Assembly (NCBI RefSeq): GCF_001557535.2
Contig: NZ_CP014310.1
Span: 372,001 to 436,000, forward strand
Length of the DNA: 64,000 bases
Origin: Burkholderia sp. PAMC 26561
GTDB taxonomy: Bacteria > Pseudomonadota > Gammaproteobacteria > Burkholderiales > Burkholderiaceae
Direction: 5' to 3'
Part shown: piece by piece, positions 1 to 9,456 of the stretch
How the letters are laid out: every line of letters starts with the position of its first letter
Numbering within the stretch: position 1 is the stretch's first letter
Translations under genes and position numbers: made by a program
The notes under the pieces: generated by a model
The model's input: the letters and a program-made list of their open reading frames with translations, nothing else
What the model was told of the DNA's origin: nothing
Database searches by the model: none

Positions 1-18
1 GTTTCCACGTACAGCAAC

Positions 19-882
19 TCACGCTGCTTTTTGTGCGGTCTCGTAATCGCACGGTGTCCGGTAACCGATCGACGAATGGATGCGCTGTCGATTGTAAAAT
101 CCTTCGATCCAATCGACTACATCTAGGCGCGCCTGCGCGCGTGTTTCGTACCGACATCGCGACGTTTGCTCGACTTTTAACGTCTTGAAGAAGCTTTCCA
201 TTGGTGCGTTATCCCAGGCGTTTGCGCGCCGACTCATCGACATCGTCATGTGGTACTGACTGACCAATTCCCTGTAGCGCCAGCTTGCATATTGACTGCC
301 GCGGTCCGAATGTAAAATCAACCCTGATCCTGGACGACGCTGCCAATACGCCGATCGTAAAGCATTAGAGACCAGTTCGGCATCAATGCGCTCGGACATT
401 GACCATCCCACAATTCTGCGACTGCCCAGGTCCAGAATCGCGGCCAAGTACAGCCACCCCTCTGCGGTGGGCAAATACGTGATATCACTCACCCACGCCT
501 GATTCACATCCCAGCCGTCGAATCGTCTGTCCAGTACGTTTGGCGCTACCGGCAAACGATGAGCCGAGTCAGTCGTCGCAAGCCACCTCCGGCGGTAGAC
601 TGGACGCAGTCCTTGACGCACAAGGCTGCGTCGTACACGTTCCGCACCGGTTTTCACACCTCGTGCGTTCAGTTCTTTAACCAGTCGTGGACGACCGTAC
701 GTGGCCCGGCTTCGCGCGTGCTCGGCGGCTACGTGAGCATCGAATTCAGTACGCCGCAGCGCCCGCGCGCTTGGCCCTCGCACACGCCACTGACAGTAGC
801 CGCTGCGTGAAACGCACAGCAACCGGCAAAGCCTGCTGACAGCGTATCGGTCGCGGCTAGCGTCGATCCATGCATACTTCAC
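19..882 (-). CDS. IS3-family transposase OrfB (DDE integrase domain)
   Basis: This 287-residue protein is the catalytic half of an IS3-family transposase. It has an N-terminal HTH_21-like region (about residues 45-100) and then an rve integrase core. The DDE triad is visible as D133 (WVSDITYL), D193 (HSDRGSQY) and E229 (MESFFKTLK). Its ATG overlaps the orfA stop as ATGA, the usual arrangement in which OrfAB is made by -1 frameshifting or OrfB by coupled translation. No stop or frameshift interrupts it. Confidence 0.93.
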   Translation of the reverse strand: MKYAWIDASRDRYAVSRLCRLLCVSRSGYCQWRVRGPSARALRRTEFDAHVAAEHARSRATYGRPRLVKELNARGVKTGAERVRRSLVRQGLRPVYRRRWLATTDSAHRLPVAPNVLDRRFDGWDVNQAWVSDITYLPTAEGWLYLAAILDLGSRRIVGWSMSERIDAELVSNALRSAYWQRRPGSGLILHSDRGSQYASWRYRELVSQYHMTMSMSRRANAWDNAPMESFFKTLKVEQTSRCRYETRAQARLDVVDWIEGFYNRQRIHSSIGYRTPCDYETAQKAA

Positions 883-1202
883 CGCGACCCCTTCGCGAAG
901 TATGCCGTCGCTTTTGAGAGTATTTCTATATCCAACTTTGCACTCGCCAGCTCCTTGCGAAGCCGGCTATTTTCCGCCTCCAGCTCTGAGACCGCTGGCT
1001 TCGTGCGGGGCGCTGGCACCGCAACTTCAGCAACGCTCACTACACCTTGTTTCAACTGTAGCCGCGCCCAATTTCCGATCGTCGCCACCGGCACGCCCAG
1101 ACGCCGTGCCGCCTCGTTATGCCCGACAGAATTCGCCAGCCGCGCCGCCTCCTCTCGGAATTCCTCCGTGTAGCGACGATTCGGTACATTCTTTTCGCTC
1201 AT
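879..1202 (-). CDS. IS3-family transposase OrfA (helix-turn-helix)
   Basis: This 107-residue protein has an N-terminal helix-turn-helix (residues about 10-50; RYTEEFREEAARLANSVG) that binds the IS ends. A C-terminal leucine-zipper stretch (SELEAENSRLRKELA) serves for dimerisation. It is the upstream partner of the overlapping orfB and carries the standard IS3 ending KATAYFAK. It appears intact. Confidence 0.9.
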   Translation of the reverse strand: MSEKNVPNRRYTEEFREEAARLANSVGHNEAARRLGVPVATIGNWARLQLKQGVVSVAEVAVPAPRTKPAVSELEAENSRLRKELASAKLDIEILSKATAYFAKGSR

Positions 1203-1461
1203 CTTTGCCTCCGTTCAACAGATTATCCATCTACTCTGCTGTACGTTGTTTCGAGGCAAGGTCACCGATACATGCTGCCGAGTCATGCCTAAGGCTGGGA
1301 TGCCGGTGTATGACCTGACTCCCGAATCCGACGATGATTTTTAAGAGATGGTTTCAGAAAGACATTGCGGGGCTGTTAACTTTCTCGACATGCTGTAATG
1401 GGATGGTCACCCCCACCTAACAGCGAGTGGATTGACCGAACTTCTCAGCGGAGGCCGTGCC

Positions 1462-2485
1462 ATGCAAAACGTTACGTTAGTCGGTATCGATTTGGGTAAG
1501 CACTCATTTCACGTTCATGGGCAGGACAGAACCGGTAAAGCGGTGTTTCGCAAAAAATTCTCGCGAAAGCAACTGCTTGAGTTCTTCGCCAACTTTAACG
1601 GCTGCACTATCGCGATGGAGGCGTGTGCTGGTGCTCATTGGATGGCACGCAGGCTCAACGAGTTCGGACACGTTGTAAAGCTGATTTCTCCACAATTTGT
1701 TCGACCGTTCATCAAAAGCAACAAAAACGATCGTCGATGCTGAAGCAATTTGCGAGGCTGCTTCGCGACCGTCGATGCGCTTTGTGACACCAAAGACCGA
1801 AACTCAGCAAACGCTTTTAGCACTGCACCGCGTGCGTCAGGCTCTGGTGCGCGATCGGGTATGCACTACCAACCAGATGCACGGGTTTCTGCTTGAGTTC
1901 GGTGTGAGTCTGCCCGTGGGAAACGCTGTTGTGAAGCGGTTAGCGTTGGTGCTCGCTGAACATCAATTGCCGGCGCGCCTCATCGCAATTCTTGAACGAT
2001 TGCATGAACACTTTAAATACCTTACCGAGCAAATAGCTGATATTGAAAAGGAAATGCAGCGGCAACTTTCAGAGGATGCCCTCGGGCAACGGTTGTTGAC
2101 GGTTCCTGGTATTGGTCCCATCACCGCAAGCCTTCTTGCCTCGGAGCTCGGCGACGGAAAGCAGTATCGATGCAGCCGAGACTTCGCCGCTGCGGTGGGG
2201 CTGGTGCCAAGGCAATTCAGTACAGGTGGAAGATCGACCCTGCTCGGTATATCGAAGCGAGGCGACAAGAATATTCGGCATCTGCTCGTCCAGTGCGCCC
2301 GATCATTCATGCTACGGCTAGATAAGCAATCCGGACCTGTAGCAGATTGGACCCGGGCGATGCTCACACGGCGACATTCCTGCGTGGTTGCATGTGCGTT
2401 AGCCAGTAAGCTTGCAAGAATAGCGTGGGCAATCGTGAGCCATAACACTGTTTTTAAAGGTCAAGCGACAGCCTCAGTTGCGTAA
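1462..2485 (+). pseudogene. IS110-family transposase, frameshifted
   Basis: The first frame begins at ATG 1462 after a GGAGG ribosome site and encodes the DEDD RuvC-like start (VGIDLGKHSFHVHG). It runs to about 1730 (FIKSNKND), then goes out of frame to a stop at 1741-1743. The second frame resumes at about 1735 (DAEAICEAASRPSMRF) and runs to 2485. It contains the C-terminal transposase_20 region (VPGIGPITASLLASELGD). Comparison with the related copy at 59.0 kb (NKNDVADAEAICEA) shows that about two bases are missing between 1731 and 1737. Full length would be about 340 residues. I could not fix the IS ends in the flanking DNA (1253-1461 and 2486-2613), where I see no gene. Confidence 0.85.
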
Positions 2486-2613
2486 GATGCGTCACCTGCG
2501 AGTGTCAGTAATCAATCAATCTGGTTTTGCGACTGCTGATAATTGATGACGTGGACGGCAAAACGACCCGGCGGAGATCCTGATAGGTTAACGAGCTTTC
2601 GAAGCTGACGCTG

Positions 2614-3715
2614 GGCGGTCTCAAGTCGAAGTGCAACAGCTAGGTTAATGTTTAGATGACGTTGCTAGATCCGCTGCTTGTAGCGTCGCGGCGAATACCT
2701 CGAAGGGAGAATGAAACGCATGGGTGGCACGAGGTCGATTGTTCAAGCTGTCGGCAATGATGTCGAGGTCTGCCTGACTATGCACGGAAAGATCGGTGCC
2801 TTTGGGCAAATACTCGCGCAACAGGCCATTGGTATTTTCACAAGTTCCGCGCTGCCACGGGCTATGTGGATCGCAAAAATAGACGTTCACGCCAGTTTGA
2901 GCGGCAAGTTCTTGATGTCGTGAGAGTTCACGCCCCTGGTCGTAAGTGAAGCTTTGACGCAAGTGTTCGGGAATCGAGTTGAGCTTGGCCGAGAAGCCGG
3001 CCAGTGCAGATTCGGCTGTGGCATCGTGCATCTTGGCCAGCAGTACCAGACGGCTTGTTCTCTCCACCAACACGCCAACTGAGGAGCGATTGCCTTCGCC
3101 TTTGATGAAGTCGCCCTCCCAGTGCCCGGGCATCACGCGATCCTCGATTTCAGGTGGGCGCACGTGAATGCTGACCATATTGGGAATTTGCCAGCGGCGA
3201 TCATTACGCCGCGTGCGCGACATACGGGCGCGGTGAGCACGACGCAAACAAGCAATGAGTTGGCGCCGTAATTCTCCGCCTGGGTGAGCGTAGATGGTCG
3301 TGTAAATCGTTTCGTGCGAGACCTGCAAAGTTGGATCGGTCGGAAACATACGCTTGAGAACTCCAGAGATTTGCTGAGGTGACCAACGCCACTCGAGCAG
3401 CGTGAGGACGACCCTCCAGCAGGCGCTGTGAGGCCCAAGCTTGGGCGTGGTGACCGTGTCCGCTCGTCGGGCCGAACTGAGCGCGTGCGCCGCCGCTGGG
3501 AAATAACCGAGCACAGAGCTATTGCGCCTCAGTTCACGGCTGAGGATAGAGGCTGAGCGTCCGAGTATGCGGGCCATGGCCCGGATACTCGAGCCCCGTT
3601 GACGCAGGCTCGCGATCTCTAGACGTTCCTCGGCTTGCAACTGCTCGTACTGATTCGCTTTGTGCATTACAACACCTTATACGCTTTGGTGTTGCGCTTC
3701 AGTTTTGAGCCCGCC
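2614..3715 (-). mobile_element. IS30-family insertion sequence with 3-bp target duplication
   Basis: Imperfect inverted repeats of about 27 bp are at 2614-2640 (starts GGCGGTCTCAAGTCGAAG) and 3688-3715 (complement starts GGCGGGCTCAAAACTGAAG). The trinucleotide CTG flanks both ends (2611-2613 and 3716-3718), consistent with a short target duplication. The single transposase gene is intact, so the element is probably active. Confidence 0.88.
2645..3667 (-). CDS. IS30-family transposase
   Basis: This 340-residue transposase has N-terminal helix-turn-helix segments (about residues 12-48; SSIRAMARILGRSASILSREL) that recognise the IS ends. An rve-type DDE catalytic core follows: D186 (GHWEGDFIKG), D243 (TYDQGREL) and E277 (CENTNGLLREYLPKG), the last being the classic IS30 signature. 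The length is usual for the family and there is no interruption. The gene fills almost the whole element between its repeats. Confidence 0.95.
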   Translation of the reverse strand: MHKANQYEQLQAEERLEIASLRQRGSSIRAMARILGRSASILSRELRRNSSVLGYFPAAAHALSSARRADTVTTPKLGPHSACWRVVLTLLEWRWSPQQISGVLKRMFPTDPTLQVSHETIYTTIYAHPGGELRRQLIACLRRAHRARMSRTRRNDRRWQIPNMVSIHVRPPEIEDRVMPGHWEGDFIKGEGNRSSVGVLVERTSRLVLLAKMHDATAESALAGFSAKLNSIPEHLRQSFTYDQGRELSRHQELAAQTGVNVYFCDPHSPWQRGTCENTNGLLREYLPKGTDLSVHSQADLDIIADSLNNRPRATHAFHSPFEVFAATLQAADLATSSKH

Positions 3716-3731
3716 CTGTTACCAGGACCGC

Positions 3732-4847
3732 TAGTCCACTGCGTCATTGACTTGGCACCGGGCGAATTCGACTGGAAGGATCGTCATATTTCCATTTGAT
3801 TGGTTTCGGATTCTGATTGTGCTCGCGGATATAACGCATCAGTTTGCGATCCAGATCCTTTACCGAAGTGAAGACGCCGCGGGCGATCACATCACGCTGA
3901 ATGCGTGAGAACCAGTTTTCCACCTAGTTAAGCCACGAAGAGTAAGTCGGCGTGAAGTGCAAGCGCACGTTGCGATGCGCGGTGAGAAAGTCGACCACCC
4001 GCTGCGTCTTGTGGCTGCTTACGTTATCGCAAATGACGTGGATTTCCCGACGTTTGGGCTGGCTGGCGACGACGTCAGTCAGAAAGGCCACAAACTGCTC
4101 GCTGGTGTGGCGCGACGCCGTCCTGCCCAGCACCTCGCCGGTCGCCGTATTGAACGCCGCAAACAGGCTGAGTGTCCCGTTGCGTTTGTATTCGAAGCCA
4201 TGGCTCTCGGCGCGTCCCGGCGACAGCGGCAGCATCCGGTCCTTACGCTCAAGTGCCTGGATCGCGGTCTTCTCATCCACGCGGAACACAGCCGCGTGCG
4301 CCGGCGGGTTCAGATAAAGCCCGATCACGTCGGCCGCCTTGGTCTCGAAGTCCGGGTCGTTGGAGACCATGTGTCGTTCCAAACGCTGCGGCTTGATGCC
4401 GTGTTTGCGCCAAATGCGCTGCACGGCCGAGACCGACACGTCGCCCAGTTCTGCTGCGAGCTTGTAGCTGCTCCAGTGTGTCGAACCGTCGGATGGTTTG
4501 TGCTTGAGGGTGCGGCTGAGTACCCGCGCTTCCAACTTGGCAGGCGGCTGCACAGGAGCGCGCCCGGGGTGGCGAGCGTACATGCCGGCCAGTCGCTCGT
4601 TGAGGAAGCGCCCCGACCAACGTGCGATGAAACGCGAGTCGCAGCCCAGTGCGCTCATGATCCCGTCGCGCGATTCACCGTCCTCGAGCATCAAGATCAG
4701 TTTTGCACGTCGCACGTCCGCCGCGCGCACCGTTCGGCTGCGTGCCGCCGAAAGCAGTTGCTCACGTTCGGTATCTGTCAGATTCATTTTGCCCATGACC
4801 TAAATTCAAACATAGACAGGGTGCCAAGTCAATGACGCAGTGGACTA
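3732..4847 (-). mobile_element. IS630-family element, copy A (inactive)
   Basis: The terminal repeats read TAGTCCACTGCGTCATTGAC inward from 3732, with the inverse ending at 4847. The ends include TA, the dinucleotide duplicated by IS630 elements. The copy is nearly identical to the intact element at 22358-23473 but lies in the opposite orientation. A third, partial copy is at 19488-19841. Confidence 0.9.
3744..4796 (-). pseudogene. IS630-family transposase with amber mutation
   Basis: The reading frame matches the 350-residue transposase of the intact copy at 22409-23461 almost residue for residue. Codon 291 is TAG (complement at 3924-3926) where the intact copy has CAG (Gln). The product therefore stops after residue 290, just before the third catalytic acid (E293 in QVENWFSRI). 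The first two DDE acids remain, but catalysis should be lost unless the amber is suppressed. The frame downstream of the stop is still open to 3744, so the mutation looks recent. Confidence 0.9.
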
Positions 4848-4994
4848 GGTGAGATTCTCATCGAGGCGCGAGGATTGTTCCTCAAAAACGACGCCGGATA
4901 GATTTGAGCAAGCCACCACACATCGAATTCAGTGTTGCAAAAACGGGGGTGACCATAGATTAACCTTGGCCATCGTGACGACGAGACCAAGGGA
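4848..4994. other. Short IS-junction spacer, no gene seen
   Basis: The sequence between the IS630 end and the IS5 relic includes a stretch reading TGCAAAAACGGGGGTGACC. It is presumably the 5' terminal part of the IS5 element. No coding sequence is supported. Confidence 0.3.
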
Positions 4995-5663
4995 ATGGAC
5001 AAGCCGATCATTGACGACGAATTATAGAAACGAATTGAACCCTTACTGCCAAAGCCGAAGGCTCGACGCGAGAAGTATCCAGGTCGCAAGCCGGTACCCG
5101 ACCGCGCGGCATTGAGCGGCAATGTGTTTGTATTACGCACAGGGCTACGTTGGCACGATCTACCCGCCGAAATGGGTTGCGGCTCCGGGGTGACCCGTTG
5201 GCGTCGCTTACGCGACTGGCAAGAAGTAGGCGTGTGGGATCGATTGCACGAACTGCTGCTCGCCGAGTTACGCGCAGCTGGACAGATCGACTTGTCGCGG
5301 GTGGTTGTCGATTCCTCTTCCGTGCGGGCTATTGGGGCGGGCCAAAAACTGGGCCGAACCCCGTAGATCGGGCGCGGCCCGGCTCTAAGCACCATGTCGC
5401 TACTGACGCAAACGGGGTGCCGCTCTCGATTATCTTGACCGGTGCCAATCGTCACGACGTCACACAATTGTTGCCGCTGATCGACGCGATTCCAGTCATC
5501 CGTGGCATTCGCGGCCGCCCTTTGCAAAAGCCCCAATTCGTCTATGCTGACCGCGGGTACGACTCCGAAGCACACCGACAGAAATTGCGCGAACGGGGCA
5601 TTAAACCTGTACTCGCCAAGCGCCGCACTGAGCATGGCAGCGGACTCGGGAAGTATCGATGGG
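4995..5663 (+). pseudogene. IS5-family (IS427-group) transposase remnant
   Basis: The start MDKPIIDDEL is followed by TAG at 5025-5027, where the family has Trp, then continues KRIEPLLPKPKARREKYPGR. The frame shifts near 5365: the first part ends SSSVRAIGAGQKLGRTP, and the next frame continues with DRARPGSKHHVATDANGVPL. That second part holds the DDE region (YADRGYDSEAHR). Homology stops abruptly after GSGLGKYRWV at about 5663, where the C-terminal 40-50 residues with the last catalytic acid are missing. A nonsense mutation, a frameshift and a 3' truncation make this a dead copy. Confidence 0.85.
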
Positions 5664-5765
5664 TAACGACAACGTCCCATTCTGGGTGGGTAATTGGCCT
5701 GAGCTTTGGTATCGCGCTGCTACTCTTGTTCGAACATCGTAAATCGAAACAAGGAGCAATAGAAC

Positions 5766-5906
5766 ATGACGCAAGACAACAATCCCAACGCGCTTGCCGA
5801 TGGCCTCGCTAACCGCCTGATGAAACTACACGGCGATCTTGAGGCTCGTGGCGACAGGGGCACAGATTGGACGCTCGCACGTGCGTTGGAGGATCGCATT
5901 GTTTAG
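5766..5906 (+). CDS. Small hypothetical protein (46 aa)
   Basis: A 46-codon frame starts at ATG 5766, with AAGGAG nine bases upstream. It encodes a hydrophilic, probably helical peptide (starts MTQDNNPNALADGLANRL, ends LARALEDRIV). I do not recognise the family. It sits between the truncated IS5 and a large inverted repeat whose left arm begins in its stop codon. Upstream, a short frame ending NWPELWYRAATLVRTS could be the tail of another gene cut by the IS5. It may be a plasmid-backbone fragment; function unknown. Confidence 0.4.
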   Translation: MTQDNNPNALADGLANRLMKLHGDLEARGDRGTDWTLARALEDRIV

Positions 5907-5982
5907 GGTTGTAGGATGCCTGCCCTGATCCGCGTGCAAGCGAACTCGCGCAGAAGCCGGCGGGCAGGCGTCCTACAAGCCC
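5906..5982. repeat. Long imperfect inverted repeat (20/21-bp arms)
   Basis: The left arm GGGTTGTAGGATGCCTGCCC (5906-5925) pairs with the right arm ending GGCAGGCGTCCTACAAGCCC (to 5982). The arms form a stem of about 20 bp with two or three mismatches or one bulge around a loop of about 36 bases. No T-tract follows on the + strand, so a simple intrinsic terminator is unlikely. It could be a recombination site, an IS91 end structure or a protein-binding site. Confidence 0.6.
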
Positions 5983-6254
5983 CAAGGGAGGGAACCGCGG
6001 AGTGCTCCGATGTGATCGAAACGTTCACTGCTATGGCGATTTATCAGGGCGGATCGTGCGTGGGATAGATTGAAACGCGGATGACGGTGAACCGAAATCG
6101 GCAAGATCGTGGCAGCGACAGTGCAGCGTATCGCTATGTGGAGGATTTGACGAGCGCCAAACTGCTGGTTTGGTGCGATGCGCGCAAGCGTCTCCTTTAA
6201 GCTCTCGTTGCTGAAGAGCCGACAGTCGATCGGTGCGCGCGGACATGATGGCGC
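5983..6254. other. Spacer downstream of IS91 transposase, no gene supported
   Basis: About 270 bp between the inverted repeat and the transposase stop codon. It probably includes one end of the IS91-family element (its rolling-circle terminus or origin), but I could not define the boundary. Short frames here have no recognisable features. Confidence 0.35.
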
Positions 6255-7442
6255 TCATGCGTAGGCTCGCTCAACCGGTGGCGCCCGGATAGGTCTGCTA
6301 CGTTGCAGTATGTCGATGATGATCATCGGCGAACCGCAGTGCCGGCAAACAAATGTTGACGGTACTGCGGCTGTGGCTACGACGTCGGCATTGGTTTCGA
6401 TAAGGGCAGGCACTACGCCAAGCAACTCGCGTATCTTCGCGAGATTCTCGCGCCGCGAAGGGTTCGCGAGCAGACCGTAATGACGGATGCGGTGGAAGCC
6501 GCCCGGCAGCACGTGCAGCAGAAACCGTCGCACAAACTCATCGGCTTCGAGTGTCATGGTCTTGTTGCGAGTGCGTCCATTCACACGGTAGTCCTTCCAA
6601 CGGAAGGAGACGCCGCGTTCGTCGAGTGCGACCAGGCGTTGGTTGGAGATCGCGACCCGGTGCGTGTAACGCGACAGATAGGCGAGCACTGCTTTGGGTC
6701 CCGCAAATGGGCGTTTGGCATAGACCACCCACTCGCATGCGCGCATTGGCGCAAGCCATTTAGCAAAGGCTCTGAGCTCGTTGAGCTCGGCGTATTCGCC
6801 GAAGAAGCGCAGCTGGCCCCGGCGATAGGCGGCCTCCAGCTCTTCGAGGAAGCGTCTGCGAAACAGGCGCGAGAGTACGCGCACTGGAAGAAAGAAACCT
6901 GGCTTGCACGCTACCCACCGGCTTCGGTCCGACGACAACCCGCCACCGGGAACGATCCCATGCACATGGGGATGATGCGTAAGCGCGGAGCCCCACGTAT
7001 GCAGGACGAGCGTGGCGCCGATCTGTGCCCCGAGATGCTTCGGATCGGCGGCGATGGTGCGCAACGTCTCAGCCGCGATATCGAACAGCAGCCCGTAGAT
7101 GACGGCCTTGTTGTAATACGCAATTGCGCTGATCGCAGCCGGCAGCGTGAAGACGACGTGGTAGTACTCGACGGGCAGGAGATCTGCCTCACGCGCTTCA
7201 AGCCATCGGCGCGCAGCGGTAGCCTGGCACCTTGGACAATGTCTATTGCGACATGAGTTGTAGGCGATCAAGACGTCGGCGCACCCTTCGCAGAGCAGCA
7301 CGTGCCCTCCCAGCGCCGCGCTGCGGCACTGTTCGATCGCCGACATGACCTTCAGTTGCCCCAGGCTCAGGTTAGCGGATTGCCGCCACGTTGGGCCAAG
7401 AGAGCGAAAGACGTCGGCTACCTCGAGCGCGCGATGCACCAC
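6255..7442 (-). CDS. IS91-family rolling-circle transposase
   Basis: This 395-residue HUH-type transposase nicks and rejoins single-stranded IS ends and moves by rolling-circle replication. It has an N-terminal zinc ribbon (C51, C54, C64, C69, C72 in CEGC...CRNRHCPRC) and a HUH metal-binding motif (HPHVH at 157-161). The catalytic-tyrosine region is AYLSRYTHRVAI (Y255 and Y259). The length fits the family and the frame is intact. Elements of this type leave no target duplication and can mobilise adjacent DNA. Confidence 0.93.
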   Translation of the reverse strand: MVHRALEVADVFRSLGPTWRQSANLSLGQLKVMSAIEQCRSAALGGHVLLCEGCADVLIAYNSCRNRHCPRCQATAARRWLEAREADLLPVEYYHVVFTLPAAISAIAYYNKAVIYGLLFDIAAETLRTIAADPKHLGAQIGATLVLHTWGSALTHHPHVHGIVPGGGLSSDRSRWVACKPGFFLPVRVLSRLFRRRFLEELEAAYRRGQLRFFGEYAELNELRAFAKWLAPMRACEWVVYAKRPFAGPKAVLAYLSRYTHRVAISNQRLVALDERGVSFRWKDYRVNGRTRNKTMTLEADEFVRRFLLHVLPGGFHRIRHYGLLANPSRRENLAKIRELLGVVPALIETNADVVATAAVPSTFVCRHCGSPMIIIDILQRSRPIRAPPVERAYA

Positions 7443-7540
7443 GAAGGCGACCTATTCGCAATTCAAACCCTCAAGAGGGCTGATCACCTCACGCAGAATA
7501 TCGGTAGATTTCAAGGTAGATGTCGCCTCAACGATTAAAT

Positions 7541-8620
7541 TTAGGCGGCTTTTTGCTCCTGTCGGTGGTTGCGTTTGATGGGTTCAAAGTTGTCTGTGCG
7601 ATCGGGATTCAAATGGACGGTGTGTACGCGCTTCCAGTTTCGAGTGGGGCCTTTCCATCGTAGCGGGTTGCGCTGCTTTGCCGCCTCGTAGAGCATCGCG
7701 CGGCGATCGAGGATCTGCTGGTCGAGGTTGGCGTGCCGTTGGGCAGGCGTGACGAAACGGATCGCGCTGTGACGATGTTCGTGGTTATACCAGCGCACCA
7801 ACACGGTGACCCAAGCGCGCGCGGCAAATAGAGTGTCGAACGCCTGCAGAGGATAGGCCGGCCGATACTTCAGTGTTTTGAACAACGATTCCGAGAACGG
7901 GTTGTCGTTGCTCACGCCCGGTCGACTCAATGACGGCATGACACCCAGAGCCTGCAGGGTGGCGAGCATCGTGGCACCCTTCATTGGGCCGCCGTTATCC
8001 GAATGCAAAATCACCTGACCCGGTTTGATCGCTTCACGTGCACATAGGTCCTTCAGAAGCTCGCTGGCCTGGGCGCTGCTCTCTTCAGCGTAGACCTGCC
8101 AGCCGACGACCATCCGACTGAATACGTCCATGAACAGATAGAGATAGAAATACTGCCCGCGAACTGTCGTCGGCAGGTAAGTGATATCCCAGCTGAACAA
8201 TTGATTGGGCTCGTCGGCACAAACTGCGCGAGGCTTGCTGCGGGCGCGCGCTGGTTGTTCACTGCGCCGATGAGCAAGCTGTTTCTCTTCACGCAGCACC
8301 CGGTAGAACGTCGATTCTGAGGCGATGTAGCGGCCCTGGTCGGCCAATCGAGGGACGATTTGGCTCGGTGGCAGATGAGCGAATTCGACAGAGTTGGCCA
8401 CCGCCAGCAGTTCAGCGCGCTCATCGGTCGACAGCTTGTGAACAGCATCATGATGGCGTAAGGCGCGCCCATCCACTGCTTCAGGACCGCCGCCTTGCCA
8501 GCGCTGCACGGTGCGCGCGCTTAGCCCGAGCACAGCACATGCGCGTGCCTGACGAGCCCCGGCTGTAGTCGCCTTGCCGATCAGCTCCTGCAATGTCGCA
8601 CGCTCTTCGGGGGAGCTCAT
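7541..8620 (-). CDS. IS3-family transposase OrfB
   Basis: This 359-residue catalytic subunit starts at the ATG overlapping the orfA stop (8617-8620); the frame is open further upstream, but that extension lies inside orfA. Residues 20-45 form a helix-turn-helix (ARACAVLGLSARTVQRW). The rve core has D145 (FSWDITYLPT), D208 (HSDNGGPMKG) and E244 (SESLFKTLK). It is longer than most IS3 OrfB proteins because it carries its own N-terminal HTH. It appears intact. Confidence 0.92.
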   Translation of the reverse strand: MSSPEERATLQELIGKATTAGARQARACAVLGLSARTVQRWQGGGPEAVDGRALRHHDAVHKLSTDERAELLAVANSVEFAHLPPSQIVPRLADQGRYIASESTFYRVLREEKQLAHRRSEQPARARSKPRAVCADEPNQLFSWDITYLPTTVRGQYFYLYLFMDVFSRMVVGWQVYAEESSAQASELLKDLCAREAIKPGQVILHSDNGGPMKGATMLATLQALGVMPSLSRPGVSNDNPFSESLFKTLKYRPAYPLQAFDTLFAARAWVTVLVRWYNHEHRHSAIRFVTPAQRHANLDQQILDRRAMLYEAAKQRNPLRWKGPTRNWKRVHTVHLNPDRTDNFEPIKRNHRQEQKAA

Positions 8621-9117
8621 TCGTCCTCGTCCCCGAACAGCGCCTGGTACTTTTTTGAAAGTATCAGCAACGCGGCCGCCTCCGCTAAAGCCTTTTCCTT
8701 GCGTTTCAATTCGCGCTGCAGCTGCGCATTGGCCTGTTTCAGCTCGCGCAGTTCTGGAGCGTTTGCACGTGCGCTGCTCGCGGTGCCGGCCGAGCAAAAC
8801 TGGGCACGCCACTGGTCCAGATGATGAACAAACAAGCCACGTTCACGGCACCACGCGCTGAGTGCCTCGGCGCTCAGTCCATGGCTCTGCTGCAATGCCA
8901 GCAGGCGATCTTCCAAAGACCAATCTTCCGGGCGCCGTGCATCGACTGGCCCCGGGTTGCGGTTTGCGGCGTTAGACACGCGGATCCACTTCCTCAAAGT
9001 TAATACGTTCATGTTCAGTTCCGCGGCAACCGTTCCTACGGACCGGTTGCCGCGTTGCAGGACCTTTGCCAGCGCCTGCTCCCTGAATTCAACAGAATAC
9101 GTCTGTTTGGCATTCAA
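8617..9117 (-). CDS. IS3-family transposase OrfA (166 aa)
   Basis: The N-terminal helix-turn-helix (residues about 5-48; YSVEFREQALAKVLQRGN) is followed by a C-terminal coiled coil (ELRELKQANAQLQRELKRK). The protein is longer than the usual 90-110-residue OrfA because of a middle segment. Its stop overlaps the orfB start by four bases. It appears intact. Confidence 0.88.
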   Translation of the reverse strand: MNAKQTYSVEFREQALAKVLQRGNRSVGTVAAELNMNVLTLRKWIRVSNAANRNPGPVDARRPEDWSLEDRLLALQQSHGLSAEALSAWCRERGLFVHHLDQWRAQFCSAGTASSARANAPELRELKQANAQLQRELKRKEKALAEAAALLILSKKYQALFGDEDE

Positions 9118-9191
9118 CCTACACCTCTGAGTTCTTCGGATTAAGAAAATTCAGAGGCGACATCTATTGTGACGCAGAGGGTGCCTGTACC

Positions 9192-9353
9192 CAGACCCGT
9201 CAGACCAACGCATTCATCGAAGCCATCAACGGGCTGTTTCAGGCAGCAAAGCGCAAGGCTCGTGGATATGCACGCTTTGAAACCATGCGCACGGTCTTGT
9301 TTCTCATTGCCGGAAAACTTAGCTTCGCCGCGTTCAACGCGCATGCCCGCTGA
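9192..9353 (+). pseudogene. ISL3-family transposase C-terminal remnant
   Basis: A 53-codon open stretch encodes the C-terminal end typical of ISL3 transposases (TNAFIEAINGLFQAAKRKAR, then MRTVLFLIAGKLSF) and stops at TGA 9351-9353. Everything upstream was lost where the IS3 element at 7517-9166 begins. Only this tail of the original element remains. Confidence 0.8.
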
Positions 9354-9456
9354 GCCGCATTACCCACTGAGTTTTCAAAAGAGCCAAGGTCTTTTTGTGC
9401 AGGCGATAACCCGCATTTTCGTTTCTGATTCACCGACATTCCCTCCCCGGCCGACA

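Larger units (their letters stand above)
1..1250 (-). mobile_element. IS3-family insertion sequence (left edge at window start)
   Basis: The element carries an orfA/orfB pair on the minus strand. Imperfect terminal inverted repeats are visible: CCACGTACAGCA at 5-16 and its near-complement TGCTGTACGTTG at 1237-1248. The left end lies at or just before base 1, so a target duplication cannot be checked. Both reading frames look intact, so the element may still be mobile. Confidence 0.8.
7517..9166 (-). mobile_element. IS3-family insertion sequence (long orfA type)
   Basis: Inverted terminal sequences TAGATGTCGCCTCA (7517-7530) and its near-complement CAGAGGCGACATCTA (9152-9166) bracket an intact orfA/orfB pair. 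I see no convincing target duplication. On its right the element abuts an ISL3 relic, and on its left the 5' flank of the IS91 transposase. Confidence 0.82.

Noticed and set aside
4920..4936. CGAATTCAGTGTTGC near the IS5 relic as another regulon operator
   Set aside because: Only one half matches, there is no promoter layout, and it lies in IS DNA with no catabolic gene next to it.
5150..5812. Single 220-codon frame through the IS5 relic and beyond 5663
   Set aside because: It is a mixture of an out-of-frame part, the IS5 middle and unrelated DNA, not a real protein.
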